64,000 bases of DNA from an uncultured Cytophagales bacterium (GTDB lineage Bacteria; Bacteroidota; Bacteroidia; Cytophagales; Thermoflexibacteraceae), in NCBI GenBank assembly GCA_938039675.1, contig CALHUI010000015.1:209185-273184 (forward strand). Reading direction: 5' to 3'. The notes under the pieces are model-generated. The model was not told where the DNA came from. It worked only from the letters and a program-made list of their open reading frames with translations, and ran no database searches. Below are positions 45,201 through 53,939 of this stretch, piece after piece. Made by a program: the position numbers and the translations under genes. Every line of letters starts with the position of its first letter. Position 1 is the stretch's first letter.

Positions 45201-47735
45201 AATTACCACGCGAGCCTTGGCACTGCTTTGTACTTCTCCCTTATGATTCACCGCCACAATGGGGATATAAACAGGCTGACGCACATCGGCATAGCGCGTA
45301 AAGTTTTTGATGCCGTACATCAGGGGCTGGGTGAGCACCTCGAACTTGGTTTGGCGGTTTACGGCTCTACCCGACTCATCAAAAACGGTAGAGTAAATTT
45401 TCCCTTCCAATACACCCAGATTCTTGTAAGCGGGTGAAATGCGAAAGTTGGCAAAAAACTTACCTTCCTCATTGGTTGTGCCGGAGGCTGTGGCCTGCTC
45501 AAAATAGACATCGGTACGGCCGCTGAGGGTGAAATCGTAATCGGGTAATTGCTTAGCCGTAAAAGTCTTACGGGTCAGCGACATTTCTACCTCATATTTG
45601 CGGTTGCGCGCCGGAGGGCCGAACAAGTTTATCGCTTGCGCACTGAAATTCACAACTTCGCCTGCCCTGACTATGGTTTTGTCCACATTGGCATTTACCT
45701 TGATACGGTCAGGGATAAACTCTTCCACATTTACGTTGTGCGATTGCAACAAAACCTCATTGCCGCTGAGCAGTTCCACCGTGTAAGTACCGGTTACATT
45801 GCTTGCGGGAATTTGTACAGAAGTTTCATATGTGCCCTGAGCGTTCAGCATACCGCGCCTGCTGATAAATACCTTGCCGTCGGGAAGCAAAACACGCAGT
45901 TTGACGGGCAGATTTTTAGCCGGATTCCATTGCCCGTCGCGTACGATGGCTTTCAGGTACATAGTTTCATCGGGGCGGTAGAGGTTGCGGTCGCCATATA
46001 GAAATGCTTGAAGTCCGGCATTATTCTCCCGCATCCCTCCTACCTCATAGCGCGCAGTAGCTACCTGCGTTTGCTTAAAGTGCATGTAGGTAAAATCGTC
46101 GCCCTGATTAGCGAAAATCATGGCAGTAACAAACCCCGGTGCTTTGGTTTTCAGGTCTGAAAAGCGTGCAATGCCGTTGGCATCTGTTTTCAGCGTCGCA
46201 ATCTCCTGATTGTTAGTGCTCACCAAGGTTATGTCTACACCTGCTGCGGGTTGTGCGGTCATAATGGAATTAGCCATCACAATCACCTCATTGCCTGTTG
46301 CTTTGACCACCAACCCAATGTCGGAAAGAGAAACCAATTTATTGGCACGCAGCCACTGGTCTTGCGTGGACTGCACTTGTACCACATAAATACCTCTGAA
46401 AGGCTTATCGTCGCGAATATCCAGACTAATCAGTTGTTCGCTGCCGGCTTTGGGCAGGTCGCGGGTTGCATATTCTTTTTCAAAAATCAGGTCGCCGTAG
46501 TTGGCAAAATCGCCGTAGAAGTAGCTGTCATAGTCGCTTTCATGGTTATATTCATAATCGTATGGATAGAAAGCACCCGATTCGCGCAGGTAACTCAACA
46601 GGTTGTTTTTGTAAACCTTGAAAATCTTAACCGAAACTTGCGGAATGTTGGTGATGCGTACTCCTATATTTTTATTGCCTTTGTTGGTCAGGTAAATGCC
46701 TTTTTTTGCTGAAAATCGGATGCCCGCCTGCACCTCTCCAAATACTATTTGCTGCTCGACATCGGCTTTGAGCGTGCCTCCAAAAATACCTTTGAGCGCT
46801 TTGCTGATGGTGAGTTTATAGCTTTGTTCGGTTGAAAAATTACCTGCCATCAAAAAACCGTAATCCAGCAATTCTACCGTATAGGCAACCTTTGGACTTA
46901 TGGTGAATGCACGTTTCAGGTCGTCGATGTTCATACCTATCATCTGGTTGGTATAAACATATATATAGGCTTGCTCGCCGTCATACTCGGTTTCGGTTTG
47001 CAAAATGCGGAAGTCGCTGCGGTCGGGCACTATTTCGCCAAATGCAATGGCTTCTGCTTTGTACTCGCTGCCTTCTGTTGTTAAGCCGGCGTCAATCTTA
47101 ACATTAATTGGCTTATTATCAGGCTGTTGAGCGCCTGTTATGGCAATAATAACGGCAGCAGCGGCAGGTTCTGTCGTTTGAAGTTTGTGGCTTGCTTCGG
47201 AACTTTCTATCTGTACTTTGGTACTGCGGCTGACAGTCTCGGGGCTGACGGGATAGTTGAAATTCATGCGTATGCGCAGTTCCGGTTGATTCCGGGTGTT
47301 CATTGCCCAAAATATTTCATGGCTGCGCAAAGTCAGGTAAGGCGTATGAAATTTAAATACGTGCTCGTCGCTTAGCTTAAAACGCTCCGGCACATGCGAG
47401 GAAATTTTGTCGCTAACTTCGGCCGTGTAGTTGGTGCTTGGCTTAAAACCTGATTCGGGCGAAAAAACCAATTCATTGCGGGAGTTCCACTTGTATTTCC
47501 CTTTAACCTGTGGGGTAATTTTCAGGTACGGAATCTCTAACCACTTGTCAATCAACGAATCAGGAACAATATCTTCGCCAAATTGAATGACTAAATTTTG
47601 TTGCAAAGCGATTTCTTCGCCAAAATTTTTACCGGAAACAGTCAGGGTATTTTTGCCGAATTTGCCGCAGGCAAAAGCAAGTGCCAACAAGGGGGCTACT
47701 ACCCGAATGGTGTACCAAAGCACGGGAGGTTTCAT
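42300..47735 (-). CDS. Alpha-2-macroglobulin family lipoprotein with intact thioester motif
   Basis: An 1811-residue exported protease trap. The ATG at 47735 gives MKPPVLWYTIRVVAPLLALAFAC with a lipobox (AFAC), so it is membrane anchored in the periplasm; the longer frame uses a TTG. N-terminal macroglobulin-like beta domains fill the first two thirds, with the MG/A2M region near LRTNGSGEARYTIDIPQFSGEL. The thioester domain carries YPYGCVEQ with Cys at about residue 1352 (codon 43682-43680), the reactive CxEQ. Bacterial members trap attacking proteases and often sit beside a PBP1C gene, which is absent here. It is upstream of the Ig-like lipoprotein gene on the same strand. Confidence 0.93.
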   Translation of the reverse strand: MKPPVLWYTIRVVAPLLALAFACGKFGKNTLTVSGKNFGEEIALQQNLVIQFGEDIVPDSLIDKWLEIPYLKITPQVKGKYKWNSRNELVFSPESGFKPSTNYTAEVSDKISSHVPERFKLSDEHVFKFHTPYLTLRSHEIFWAMNTRNQPELRIRMNFNYPVSPETVSRSTKVQIESSEASHKLQTTEPAAAAVIIAITGAQQPDNKPINVKIDAGLTTEGSEYKAEAIAFGEIVPDRSDFRILQTETEYDGEQAYIYVYTNQMIGMNIDDLKRAFTISPKVAYTVELLDYGFLMAGNFSTEQSYKLTISKALKGIFGGTLKADVEQQIVFGEVQAGIRFSAKKGIYLTNKGNKNIGVRITNIPQVSVKIFKVYKNNLLSYLRESGAFYPYDYEYNHESDYDSYFYGDFANYGDLIFEKEYATRDLPKAGSEQLISLDIRDDKPFRGIYVVQVQSTQDQWLRANKLVSLSDIGLVVKATGNEVIVMANSIMTAQPAAGVDITLVSTNNQEIATLKTDANGIARFSDLKTKAPGFVTAMIFANQGDDFTYMHFKQTQVATARYEVGGMRENNAGLQAFLYGDRNLYRPDETMYLKAIVRDGQWNPAKNLPVKLRVLLPDGKVFISRRGMLNAQGTYETSVQIPASNVTGTYTVELLSGNEVLLQSHNVNVEEFIPDRIKVNANVDKTIVRAGEVVNFSAQAINLFGPPARNRKYEVEMSLTRKTFTAKQLPDYDFTLSGRTDVYFEQATASGTTNEEGKFFANFRISPAYKNLGVLEGKIYSTVFDESGRAVNRQTKFEVLTQPLMYGIKNFTRYADVRQPVYIPIVAVNHKGEVQSSAKARVVIVRYQWQNALEREEYSQYYRYVSRKKEIVVKDETISLSGTSTTYPFVPMEAGEYQIRVAPTGEDMATYAAQDFYAYSFGMATSTSFEINREGLVQIQTDKTSYQEGEQAKLLFKTPFKGRMWITIERNEVLDQFFVDTDGRTGSLTLPVKKEYLPNVYVSVTLIKPANDTSIPLTVAHGYRNLTVEDGNTKLDVKITAAAKSRSNTKQEIIVQTNRKQSDIEVTLAVVDEGILLLKNYQSPDPHRFFFQKRALEVNSYDLYPKLFPELKALQRNYGADYYDLGKRLNPLANKRVKPVSFWSGTLRTNGSGEARYTIDIPQFSGELRIMAVAAKDNAFGSASTSMTVADPMVISMALPRFLSPNDEIEVPVMLANTTANNTQVQAKLSTTGAVEIVGESSQSVAVFANSENQAIFRLKAKPQIGESQIKVEVSALGEKFTQTIHLGVRPAVSLLKASGSGRVESGKPQQIDLLRDYLAGSVNARLTISRSPVMEFGKELNYLLQYPYGCVEQTVSTAFPQLYLAELVPAPKSNLMSVGKSALNVQEAIRRIQTMQLYSGGLAYWPGGVEENWWGSIYALHFLTEARKAGYEVDAKLLTNLAEYVSSKAKKKSIVDYEYYDAANQRRKVKVTPREVPYSLYVMALMGKPDVSTMNYYKNRSNTLSLDSRYLLATAYILAGDVAAYRKLLPGQFSGERAVQVLDGSFHSYLRDQAIVLNALIETDPQNGQIATIARQLSQQLKQAKYINTQEAAFSLLALGKLARQAKVSDATAVITADDKKIADFKGETLTLTSKDVAGKKVQIQVQRGTLYYFWEMEGLNSTGTYPEEDNYLKVRREFFDRNGNRLNTNAFNQNDLIVVKISLQTTNRATVPNVVVSDLIPAGFEIENPRINSLPGMAWTEEATIPQHTDIRDDRIHLFTTAGPGISEFYYVVRAVTKGTFRMGPVSADAMYNGEYHSYSGGGEVTVR

Positions 47736-47820
47736 AAATAGTTGTTGTTTAACAAAACAGGAATAAACGGCAACAGCTATACTTCGTGTCAATTACGAGA
47801 AAAAATACAACAAAATCAAT

Positions 47821-50052
47821 TTATGCAGTGGGTATCGGGAATTTCAGGTGAAAAATGCTGCCGCCCTCGGGGTTCGGCGTGACCCATATGCTGCCGCCGT
47901 GTTTGGTCATAAATTCGTTGCAGATGCTCAATGCGATACCTGCGCCGCATTCGCCTTTGGTGCCAAGTCGGGAAGCGGGCAAGTTGAAAATTTTAGCTGC
48001 CTCTTCTTCACTAATCCCAATGCCGTTATCTTTTACACGTATGATAATACAATCTGTTAATTGCTCTGCCTCTATGATTATTTCTTTGTCCGAAAATGTA
48101 AATTTTATAGCATTAGAAACCAAATTGCGCAGTATAAATTCAAGCATGTTTTTATCGGCAGACAGCGTCAAATCGGATGGAATATTGCTGATTATCCGCA
48201 GGTTTTTAGCGGAAATCTGCGGCTCAAAAAGTGCTAATGTTTTTTTGGCAACAGGTGCAAGCGTAATGCTCACCGGCTCGAAAACGAAGGAGCCGGTTTG
48301 CAGCCGTGCCCAATCGAGCAGATTGTTCAGCAGTTGGTAAACATTGTCCAGTGATTTACTGATTTGCTGCAAGGCCGATTGGGTATCTTCCTCATTGAGA
48401 TTGACCTGCTGACTGTTTAACAAATCTATCATAGAAGAAAGCCCTGCCAGTGGGCTTCTGATATCATGTGCAACAATAGAAAATAATTTATTTTTAGTCG
48501 TAATCAATTCTTGCAGCTTCTGGTTTTGTAATTCCAGCATCTGATTTTGGTCAGAAATAAGTTGATTTTGTATCTCCAAATACTTTTTATCTGCTACACG
48601 TGCTCTGAGCAATAAGCTCACTACAACCGCTACTATCAGTGCAGCAAATGCTACTGCAATAGAAAAATTGCGTTGTAACTGCGCTTTTTCTTGTTCTTTT
48701 CGGGTTTGTATTTGTTTGTTTTGGATACTGAGCGCCTGTAATTCCTGATTGCGGCGGTCTAATTCCTCTTGCATAAGAATGACTTCTAAGGATTTCAACT
48801 CTTTGTCAAGAGAGTCCTTGCCAATTTTGTAAAGTTTGTAATATTTGAAAAAGTTTTTAGCATCATTCATCTGTAGATAGGTTTGTGCAAGTGCTTCATA
48901 GCCGGCAACAATCAGCGGCGGCTGCTCGGCCGTCTTAGCTATTGCGATACATTGCTGATGTGCTTCTAAGGCCTTGTTAAACTGCCCGACAGCGGCAAAA
49001 TATTTTGCAATTTCACCATAGGCCATGCTGGCATAGTATTTATCGCCTTCGCTCACAAAAACTGACAGCGCCTGATTGAGATAATGATATGCTTTTACCG
49101 GTTGTCGTTCTGCTAAATGTACTTTGCCAAGCAGCAGTTGAGTAATAGCAATTTCGTGAGGTGTGGACTTAATACTTTTTTTAATTTCCAAAGCAGAAAG
49201 CAAGTTATTGATAGCTTTGCTGTAATTCTCTTCTTTTAAGTAAACATTGCCAATATTGGTCAGCATAATAGCAATGCCTTTTTTATTATGATTTCTTTGA
49301 TTAATTTGCAATGCATTGTTAAAATATTCCATTGCCTTGCGTAGATTACCTTGTAACAGATAAAATTCGCCAAGCGTATTCAGCGAGCGGGCAGTCATTT
49401 CACCGGTAGGGTCTATCCGCTGCCGAATTTCAAGTGCTTCACGTGCATACTCAATGGCCGTAGTGTATAAACCTCTTTTATTAAAAATATAGCTGAGTGT
49501 ATTTAGAAAACCGGCGCGATGTACGTCTGCCTCACTGTAAGATTTAACAAGTTTGACAGCATCTTGCAAATAGCTGACGGCAGATAGGTATTTTAGTTCT
49601 AAATAAAGCGCAACCCCCATTTTGCCTTTGGCAATCCCCATATGCAGCGAATCTTGCAGTGTCTTGGCTGCTATGTATGCCTGTTGCAGAATAGGAAAGG
49701 CTTCCCGAGGCTTGTTCCGACTCAAATAATACTCACCTATTTGAATGACTGCCAGCAGTTTAGCTCTCTCATTTTGTTGCTTTTTGGCAATTTCGTAAGC
49801 CTGAACCGCATACTGGTAGGATTGTTCGCTGTCTATATTCTGATAGAGTAAAGAAAGTTGATTCAAGATGTCTGTATTTTCAGACATCTCCGAATTCTTT
49901 AACAACCGCTTTAAGCTGTCAATTGCAGTAGTAGGTACGGATGGTTGAGCATAAGAAAAAAAGATAGCGATGCCCCAAAAAAGTAAAATGCAGTAACTCG
50001 TCTTACAGCCTGCACAGGAAGGAAATAATAGTTGCTTCTTACATATAACCAT
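47821..50052 (-). CDS. TPR-containing sensor histidine kinase
   Basis: A 743-residue orphan kinase. The N-terminal signal (to FFSYAQ) exports a sensor part with about eight tetratricopeptide repeats (for example NTLGEFYLLQGNLRKAMEYF, TNIGNVYLKEENYSKAINNL). One membrane helix follows near residue 465 (FSIAVAFAALIVAVVVSLLL), then a coiled coil, the HisKA domain with SIVAHDIRSPLAGL, and HATPase with LVSNAIKFTFS, VKDNGIGIS and GAGIALSICNEF. This TPR-HK layout is common in Bacteroidota. No response regulator is adjacent. Peptides or proteins are probable ligands for the TPRs, but that is inference. Confidence 0.92.
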   Translation of the reverse strand: MVICKKQLLFPSCAGCKTSYCILLFWGIAIFFSYAQPSVPTTAIDSLKRLLKNSEMSENTDILNQLSLLYQNIDSEQSYQYAVQAYEIAKKQQNERAKLLAVIQIGEYYLSRNKPREAFPILQQAYIAAKTLQDSLHMGIAKGKMGVALYLELKYLSAVSYLQDAVKLVKSYSEADVHRAGFLNTLSYIFNKRGLYTTAIEYAREALEIRQRIDPTGEMTARSLNTLGEFYLLQGNLRKAMEYFNNALQINQRNHNKKGIAIMLTNIGNVYLKEENYSKAINNLLSALEIKKSIKSTPHEIAITQLLLGKVHLAERQPVKAYHYLNQALSVFVSEGDKYYASMAYGEIAKYFAAVGQFNKALEAHQQCIAIAKTAEQPPLIVAGYEALAQTYLQMNDAKNFFKYYKLYKIGKDSLDKELKSLEVILMQEELDRRNQELQALSIQNKQIQTRKEQEKAQLQRNFSIAVAFAALIVAVVVSLLLRARVADKKYLEIQNQLISDQNQMLELQNQKLQELITTKNKLFSIVAHDIRSPLAGLSSMIDLLNSQQVNLNEEDTQSALQQISKSLDNVYQLLNNLLDWARLQTGSFVFEPVSITLAPVAKKTLALFEPQISAKNLRIISNIPSDLTLSADKNMLEFILRNLVSNAIKFTFSDKEIIIEAEQLTDCIIIRVKDNGIGISEEEAAKIFNLPASRLGTKGECGAGIALSICNEFMTKHGGSIWVTPNPEGGSIFHLKFPIPTA

Positions 50053-50105
50053 CAGCCTGTCAAGAATTTGTTTTAATCTCCGGTCGCATTAGCCCGATTC
50101 TGAAA

Positions 50106-50378
50106 TTAATTTACAAAGCCCATATCAAACTCAACAAATCGGATAACCAATTGTTGAATGGTTTCATCCACAACGTTCAACAATCGCAAAATATTATTGC
50201 TAAGAATGCTGAACCCAATAAAACTTGCCAAAGCTATGGCCACAGAAAAGGAGCGTCGTAGGATACCGCTGTTTGGCAGGGGGTTGCTTAAAAGCATAAA
50301 ACCTAAGTAGAATGTAGTGCAAGCTAACAAAATAATTAATAGTTCTCTGTTCATATGCGGCATAAATAACAACACCAT
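50106..50378 (-). CDS. Small membrane protein downstream of the PAP2-like gene
   Basis: About 90 residues, not recognised. Two membrane segments are clear (LLIILLACTTFYLGFMLL and SVAIALASFIGFSILSNN) and a short C-terminal tail follows. The ATG at 50378 starts 29 bases after the PAP2-like stop. The frame is open further up to a GTG at 50459 inside the PAP2-like gene, which would add a complete first helix, so the start is uncertain. Very likely co-transcribed with that gene. Confidence 0.5.
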   Translation of the reverse strand: MVLLFMPHMNRELLIILLACTTFYLGFMLLSNPLPNSGILRRSFSVAIALASFIGFSILSNNILRLLNVVDETIQQLVIRFVEFDMGFVN

Positions 50379-50407
50379 TGGCAAAATAAACCACCAAATC
50401 AGACTGC

Positions 50408-51037
50408 TTACATGACATGCTTTTGTGTCTTTTGTTTTGTGGCAGTGTTGCGCATCCACACTTGTAAAACTGCAAGGCCAACACTACCGATAAGCAACCC
50501 TTTCAGCACATCGGCCAGAAAACATACACCCAAATACAGACGTGAAATAGGCATTAACAAGCAGATAATCAGAGAAATAACTCTGATAGCGGAAAAAGGA
50601 AAAGTCAATGCAAGCCCGCCAAAAAATGCTACTGCACTGCTTGCGTGCCCCGAAGGAAAACCAAATGACATAAGCCTATCTTCCCTATAATACGCAATTA
50701 CATCCGATGGCAGCATTGCCCAAAAACTCTCCGCACTGCGCATGGAAAACAACGTGTTGGTCTGGTTGTAGTTTGTACACATAAATTTAAGTGTGTTATT
50801 TGCATCCAGCGGACGCGGCAGCGCAACCAACTCTTTCAAAAACGTAGTGATAATACCTAACCACATCAACACTTGCAACAACCACAGCCCCTTGCGAGTA
50901 TCTATACCGAAAATAACGGTTAGCAAAACAGCAATATAAAACGGTTGATAGCCCATTTGGCTGATATATCGCATCAACAAAGTCAGCCATTCGGACCCCC
51001 ATGATTGCAGAAAGTGGTTAATTTCGGTTTGAAACAT
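50408..51037 (-). CDS. PAP2-superfamily membrane protein with altered catalytic residue
   Basis: A 209-residue polytopic protein of the type-2 phosphatidic acid phosphatase superfamily, which hydrolyses lipid phosphates at the membrane. The three motifs are KELVALPRP (Lys68, Arg75, Pro76), PSGH (128-131), and SRLYLGVCFLAD (165-176). The third motif is normally SRx5Hx3D, where His is the phospho-acceptor nucleophile. Here it is Cys172 (TGT codon), two base changes from CAT, so it is not a simple sequencing error. The enzyme is either inactive or uses another chemistry. Neighbour: small membrane protein directly downstream. Confidence 0.88.
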   Translation of the reverse strand: MFQTEINHFLQSWGSEWLTLLMRYISQMGYQPFYIAVLLTVIFGIDTRKGLWLLQVLMWLGIITTFLKELVALPRPLDANNTLKFMCTNYNQTNTLFSMRSAESFWAMLPSDVIAYYREDRLMSFGFPSGHASSAVAFFGGLALTFPFSAIRVISLIICLLMPISRLYLGVCFLADVLKGLLIGSVGLAVLQVWMRNTATKQKTQKHVM

Positions 51038-51124
51038 TTATTAAAGGATATTTTGGGGTAATTGACACAGTGTTCACATCAAAGATTCGAACCTTTACCG
51101 TATTTTGCAAATTAAAATCAACAT

Positions 51125-51661
51125 ATGCACGCGGCACTCGAACGGGCTTTTCAAAAAATGGAGCATTGGCGCTCTGTCATGCAGGCATTGGTAGCTTCCC
51201 ATTCACCGGAAGCACAACGCTTCCAACCGGGTATTGGCGAGTGGTCCATGTTGCAGGTAATGAAACACCTGATTATTGCCGAAACAGGGATACTGAACGC
51301 TATTAAAAAAAGTTTACAACGCCCGCAACTGCAAGAGAACAGCCTTATGCAGAAGGCGAGTTATTTGCTGACACAAACCATTTTGCGTTTGCCTGTCAAA
51401 ATTAAAGCACCCGTTCAGGCTCTCATCCCCGATGAGGAAACCGACTATTATAAGGTTGTGACTGAATGGGATTTATTGCGGGCAGAGTGGCGCAATATGC
51501 TCGAGAGTTTCCCCCCCGAGCTATTAAACAAAAATATCTTCAGGCATCCCGTTGCCGGCTTTTTCAGTATTCATCAGTCCATAGATTTTTGCTGTTATCA
51601 TATCAAACACCATTTACAGCAAATTGACCGAATAACCGAAGCCTTAAAGCACAAACGCTGA
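51125..51661 (+). CDS. DinB-family protein (putative metal-dependent enzyme)
   Basis: A 178-residue four-helix protein of the DinB/YfiT superfamily. The metal-ligand His is in MLQVMKHLIIAE, and the second pair is in HQSIDFCCYHIKHHLQQI (HxxxH near the C-terminus), as in thiol-dependent transferases and hydrolases. The thiol partner is not known in this organism. Divergent from the PAP2-like gene. Confidence 0.8.
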   Translation: MHAALERAFQKMEHWRSVMQALVASHSPEAQRFQPGIGEWSMLQVMKHLIIAETGILNAIKKSLQRPQLQENSLMQKASYLLTQTILRLPVKIKAPVQALIPDEETDYYKVVTEWDLLRAEWRNMLESFPPELLNKNIFRHPVAGFFSIHQSIDFCCYHIKHHLQQIDRITEALKHKR

Positions 51662-51728
51662 CTAATAAATACCTTTCAGTTCAGTTACTTTACTTTTCAG
51701 ACCGTATTTTTATGAGTACCAATAACAT

Positions 51729-52328
51729 ATGCTTGCTGTACTGTGTAAGTTTATTTACCAACTGATTGGATGGAAAGCTTTTGATTATTCCAAAAGGCTT
51801 ACGCAATATAACCCACCGATTACAAAATTTCTGATGATTGTTGCTCCGCATACCAGCAACCGGGATTTCATAGTGGCACTGATTGCTCGCTACATGCTTG
51901 GATATGGAAAAAATACGAGATTTTTAGCTAAACACACAGTGTTTAAGCCACTCTATGGATGGTTTTTTTATACAATTGGCGGCACTCCCGTAGATAGGCG
52001 CAAAAAAAATAACCTGACCGAACAAGTAGCGGATAAGTTTGCCAAGACTGAGGGAGAATTGGGAATCATCATAGCACCCGAAGGCACAAGAAAATACGTA
52101 AGCGACTGGAAAATAGGGTTTTACTATATTGCACTTAAAGCTAATGTGCCCATAGCGCCTGTTTCCATAGACTACAAAAACAAAGAAGTTTACGTACATC
52201 CGCTCCTGTTTCCCTCGGGTGACACAGAAGCGGATATAGCCCAATTGAAAACTTACTGTCGCAAGGATATGGCACTTTACCCTGAAAACTATTCAGAAAC
52301 TATTCAGGCTGATAGGCAAAATAAATAA
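51729..52328 (+). CDS. 1-acyl-glycerol-3-phosphate acyltransferase family protein
   Basis: A 199-residue PlsC-type acyltransferase. The catalytic HxxxxD is APHTSNRDF (His41, Asp46), followed by IGGTPVDRRK and the substrate motif APEGTRK. It probably transfers an acyl chain from acyl-ACP/CoA to lysophosphatidate or another lysolipid at the membrane. A PAP2-like gene lies nearby on the other strand; whether they cooperate is not shown. Confidence 0.87.
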   Translation: MLAVLCKFIYQLIGWKAFDYSKRLTQYNPPITKFLMIVAPHTSNRDFIVALIARYMLGYGKNTRFLAKHTVFKPLYGWFFYTIGGTPVDRRKKNNLTEQVADKFAKTEGELGIIIAPEGTRKYVSDWKIGFYYIALKANVPIAPVSIDYKNKEVYVHPLLFPSGDTEADIAQLKTYCRKDMALYPENYSETIQADRQNK

Positions 52329-52423
52329 GCATTTTGGGTTTCGGATGGTAGCTTTCGGATTTAAAAATCGGCAAGCGACCTGATGCTTGTGTAATGCGAT
52401 ATTGATTACTTTTTTGTTACGAT

Positions 52424-53845
52424 ATGACTATAACCGATTTTCGCACATATGCGCACCAACTGGTAGACTGGATGGCAGACTATCTGCAAAACATTGAACA
52501 GTACACCGTTAAGCCCGACATTCAACCGGGAGATATTCTCCGTCGACTACCTGCGGAGGCACCCGTTACAGGCGAAAATTTTCAGCAGATTTTCACAGAT
52601 TTTCAACAAATTATCCTGCCCGGTATGACACACTGGCAACATCCGGGCTTTATGGCCTATTTTCCTGCCAACAGCAGCCCTCCTTCGGTATTGGCAGAGA
52701 TGCTGACCGCCACGATGGCCGCCCAATGTATGATTTGGCAAACCTCTCCCGCCGCCGCCGAGTTGGAAGAGCGCGTGATGCAATGGCTTGCCCAATTGTG
52801 CAACCTGCCCGCCGAGTGGCACGGAGTCATTCAAGATACTGCCTCTACTGCTACGCTGTGCGCCATTCTGACCGCCCGCGAAAACTATAACAAAGCTCAA
52901 CTTTGCGCCATTAACCAAAAAGGATTCAGCGGGCAACCCGTGTTTCGCGTGTATTGCTCCTCCGAAACGCACAGCTCTATTGAAAAAGCCGTGCGGATTG
53001 CAGGTATAGGCAGCGAAAACCTGATAAAAATCCCTACGGATGCTAAATTTGCCATGCAGCCGCAAGCCTTGGCAGCTGCCATAGCACAAGACCGTGCAGC
53101 AGGCTATGTGCCACTGTGCGTAGTTGCCACCATTGGCACCACAAGCTCAACAGCCATTGACCCCGTAGAGGAAATCGGCCACATATGCCAAAAAAATCAT
53201 ATTTGGCTGCATATAGATGCGGCCTATGCAGGCACGGCCCTCCTGCTGCCTGAATATCGGCACATGGCTAAAGGGCTGGAATTTGCCGACAGCTATGTTT
53301 TCAACCCGCACAAGTGGATGCTCACCAACTTTGACTGCACTGCCTACTACGTGAAAGACAAAGCGGCTCTTTTGCGCACCTTTGAAATTATGCCTGAGTA
53401 TCTGAAAACACCGTTAGACCAAATAGTCAATAACTACCGCGACTGGGGCGTGCCTTTGGGTCGTCGTTTCAGGGCTTTAAAATTATGGTTTGTGCTGCGC
53501 AGCTATGGCGCAGAAGGTATTCAAGCCATCCTGCGGCAACACATGGCACTGGCAAAGCAGTTTGAACAGTGGTTGCTTGCCGATGGTCGCTTTGAAATTA
53601 TGGCGCCTGTTAATTTAAATCTGGTGTGTTTCAGCCTAAAACCTGCACCCGAAGACACCAACGAATCTGTCAATCAAAAAAACAGCGACTTGATGGCTGC
53701 CATCAACCAAACAGGCCGCTATTTTCTAACCCATACCAAGCTCAACGGACGCTATACCATTCGCGCCGTTTTCGGGCAAGTCAGTGTAGAAGAAAAACAC
53801 GTGGCAGCACTTTGGAAATTAATTTTATCGCTATTACCGCAATAA
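52424..53845 (+). CDS. Group II PLP-dependent aromatic-L-amino-acid decarboxylase
   Basis: A 473-residue decarboxylase related to animal and plant AADC/TDC. PLP Lys297 lies in NPHKWMLTNFDC; the stacking His183 lies in ETHSSIEKA; Asp265 lies in WLHIDAAYAG. The N-terminal segment WQHPGFMAYFPANSSPPS is typical of the substrate site. Likely substrates are Trp, Tyr, Phe or Dopa, giving the corresponding amine; the exact one is not readable. Monocistronic, with a hairpin after the stop. Confidence 0.92.
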   Translation: MTITDFRTYAHQLVDWMADYLQNIEQYTVKPDIQPGDILRRLPAEAPVTGENFQQIFTDFQQIILPGMTHWQHPGFMAYFPANSSPPSVLAEMLTATMAAQCMIWQTSPAAAELEERVMQWLAQLCNLPAEWHGVIQDTASTATLCAILTARENYNKAQLCAINQKGFSGQPVFRVYCSSETHSSIEKAVRIAGIGSENLIKIPTDAKFAMQPQALAAAIAQDRAAGYVPLCVVATIGTTSSTAIDPVEEIGHICQKNHIWLHIDAAYAGTALLLPEYRHMAKGLEFADSYVFNPHKWMLTNFDCTAYYVKDKAALLRTFEIMPEYLKTPLDQIVNNYRDWGVPLGRRFRALKLWFVLRSYGAEGIQAILRQHMALAKQFEQWLLADGRFEIMAPVNLNLVCFSLKPAPEDTNESVNQKNSDLMAAINQTGRYFLTHTKLNGRYTIRAVFGQVSVEEKHVAALWKLILSLLPQ

Positions 53846-53853
53846 AAATATTC

Positions 53854-53902
53854 CATTGCCTACTGCAAGCATTGCGTATTTGCATGTTTGTGGTAGGCAA
53901 TG
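53854..53902. terminator. Hairpin between convergent decarboxylase and hydrolase genes
   Basis: A perfect 10-bp stem (CATTGCCTAC and its complement) with a long loop that contains a smaller GCA-rich pairing. A five-T run follows on the plus strand shortly after. Probably ends the decarboxylase transcript. Confidence 0.55.
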
Positions 53903-53939
53903 CATAAGTTTTTACATCCCTTGTTGATAAATTATTCAC

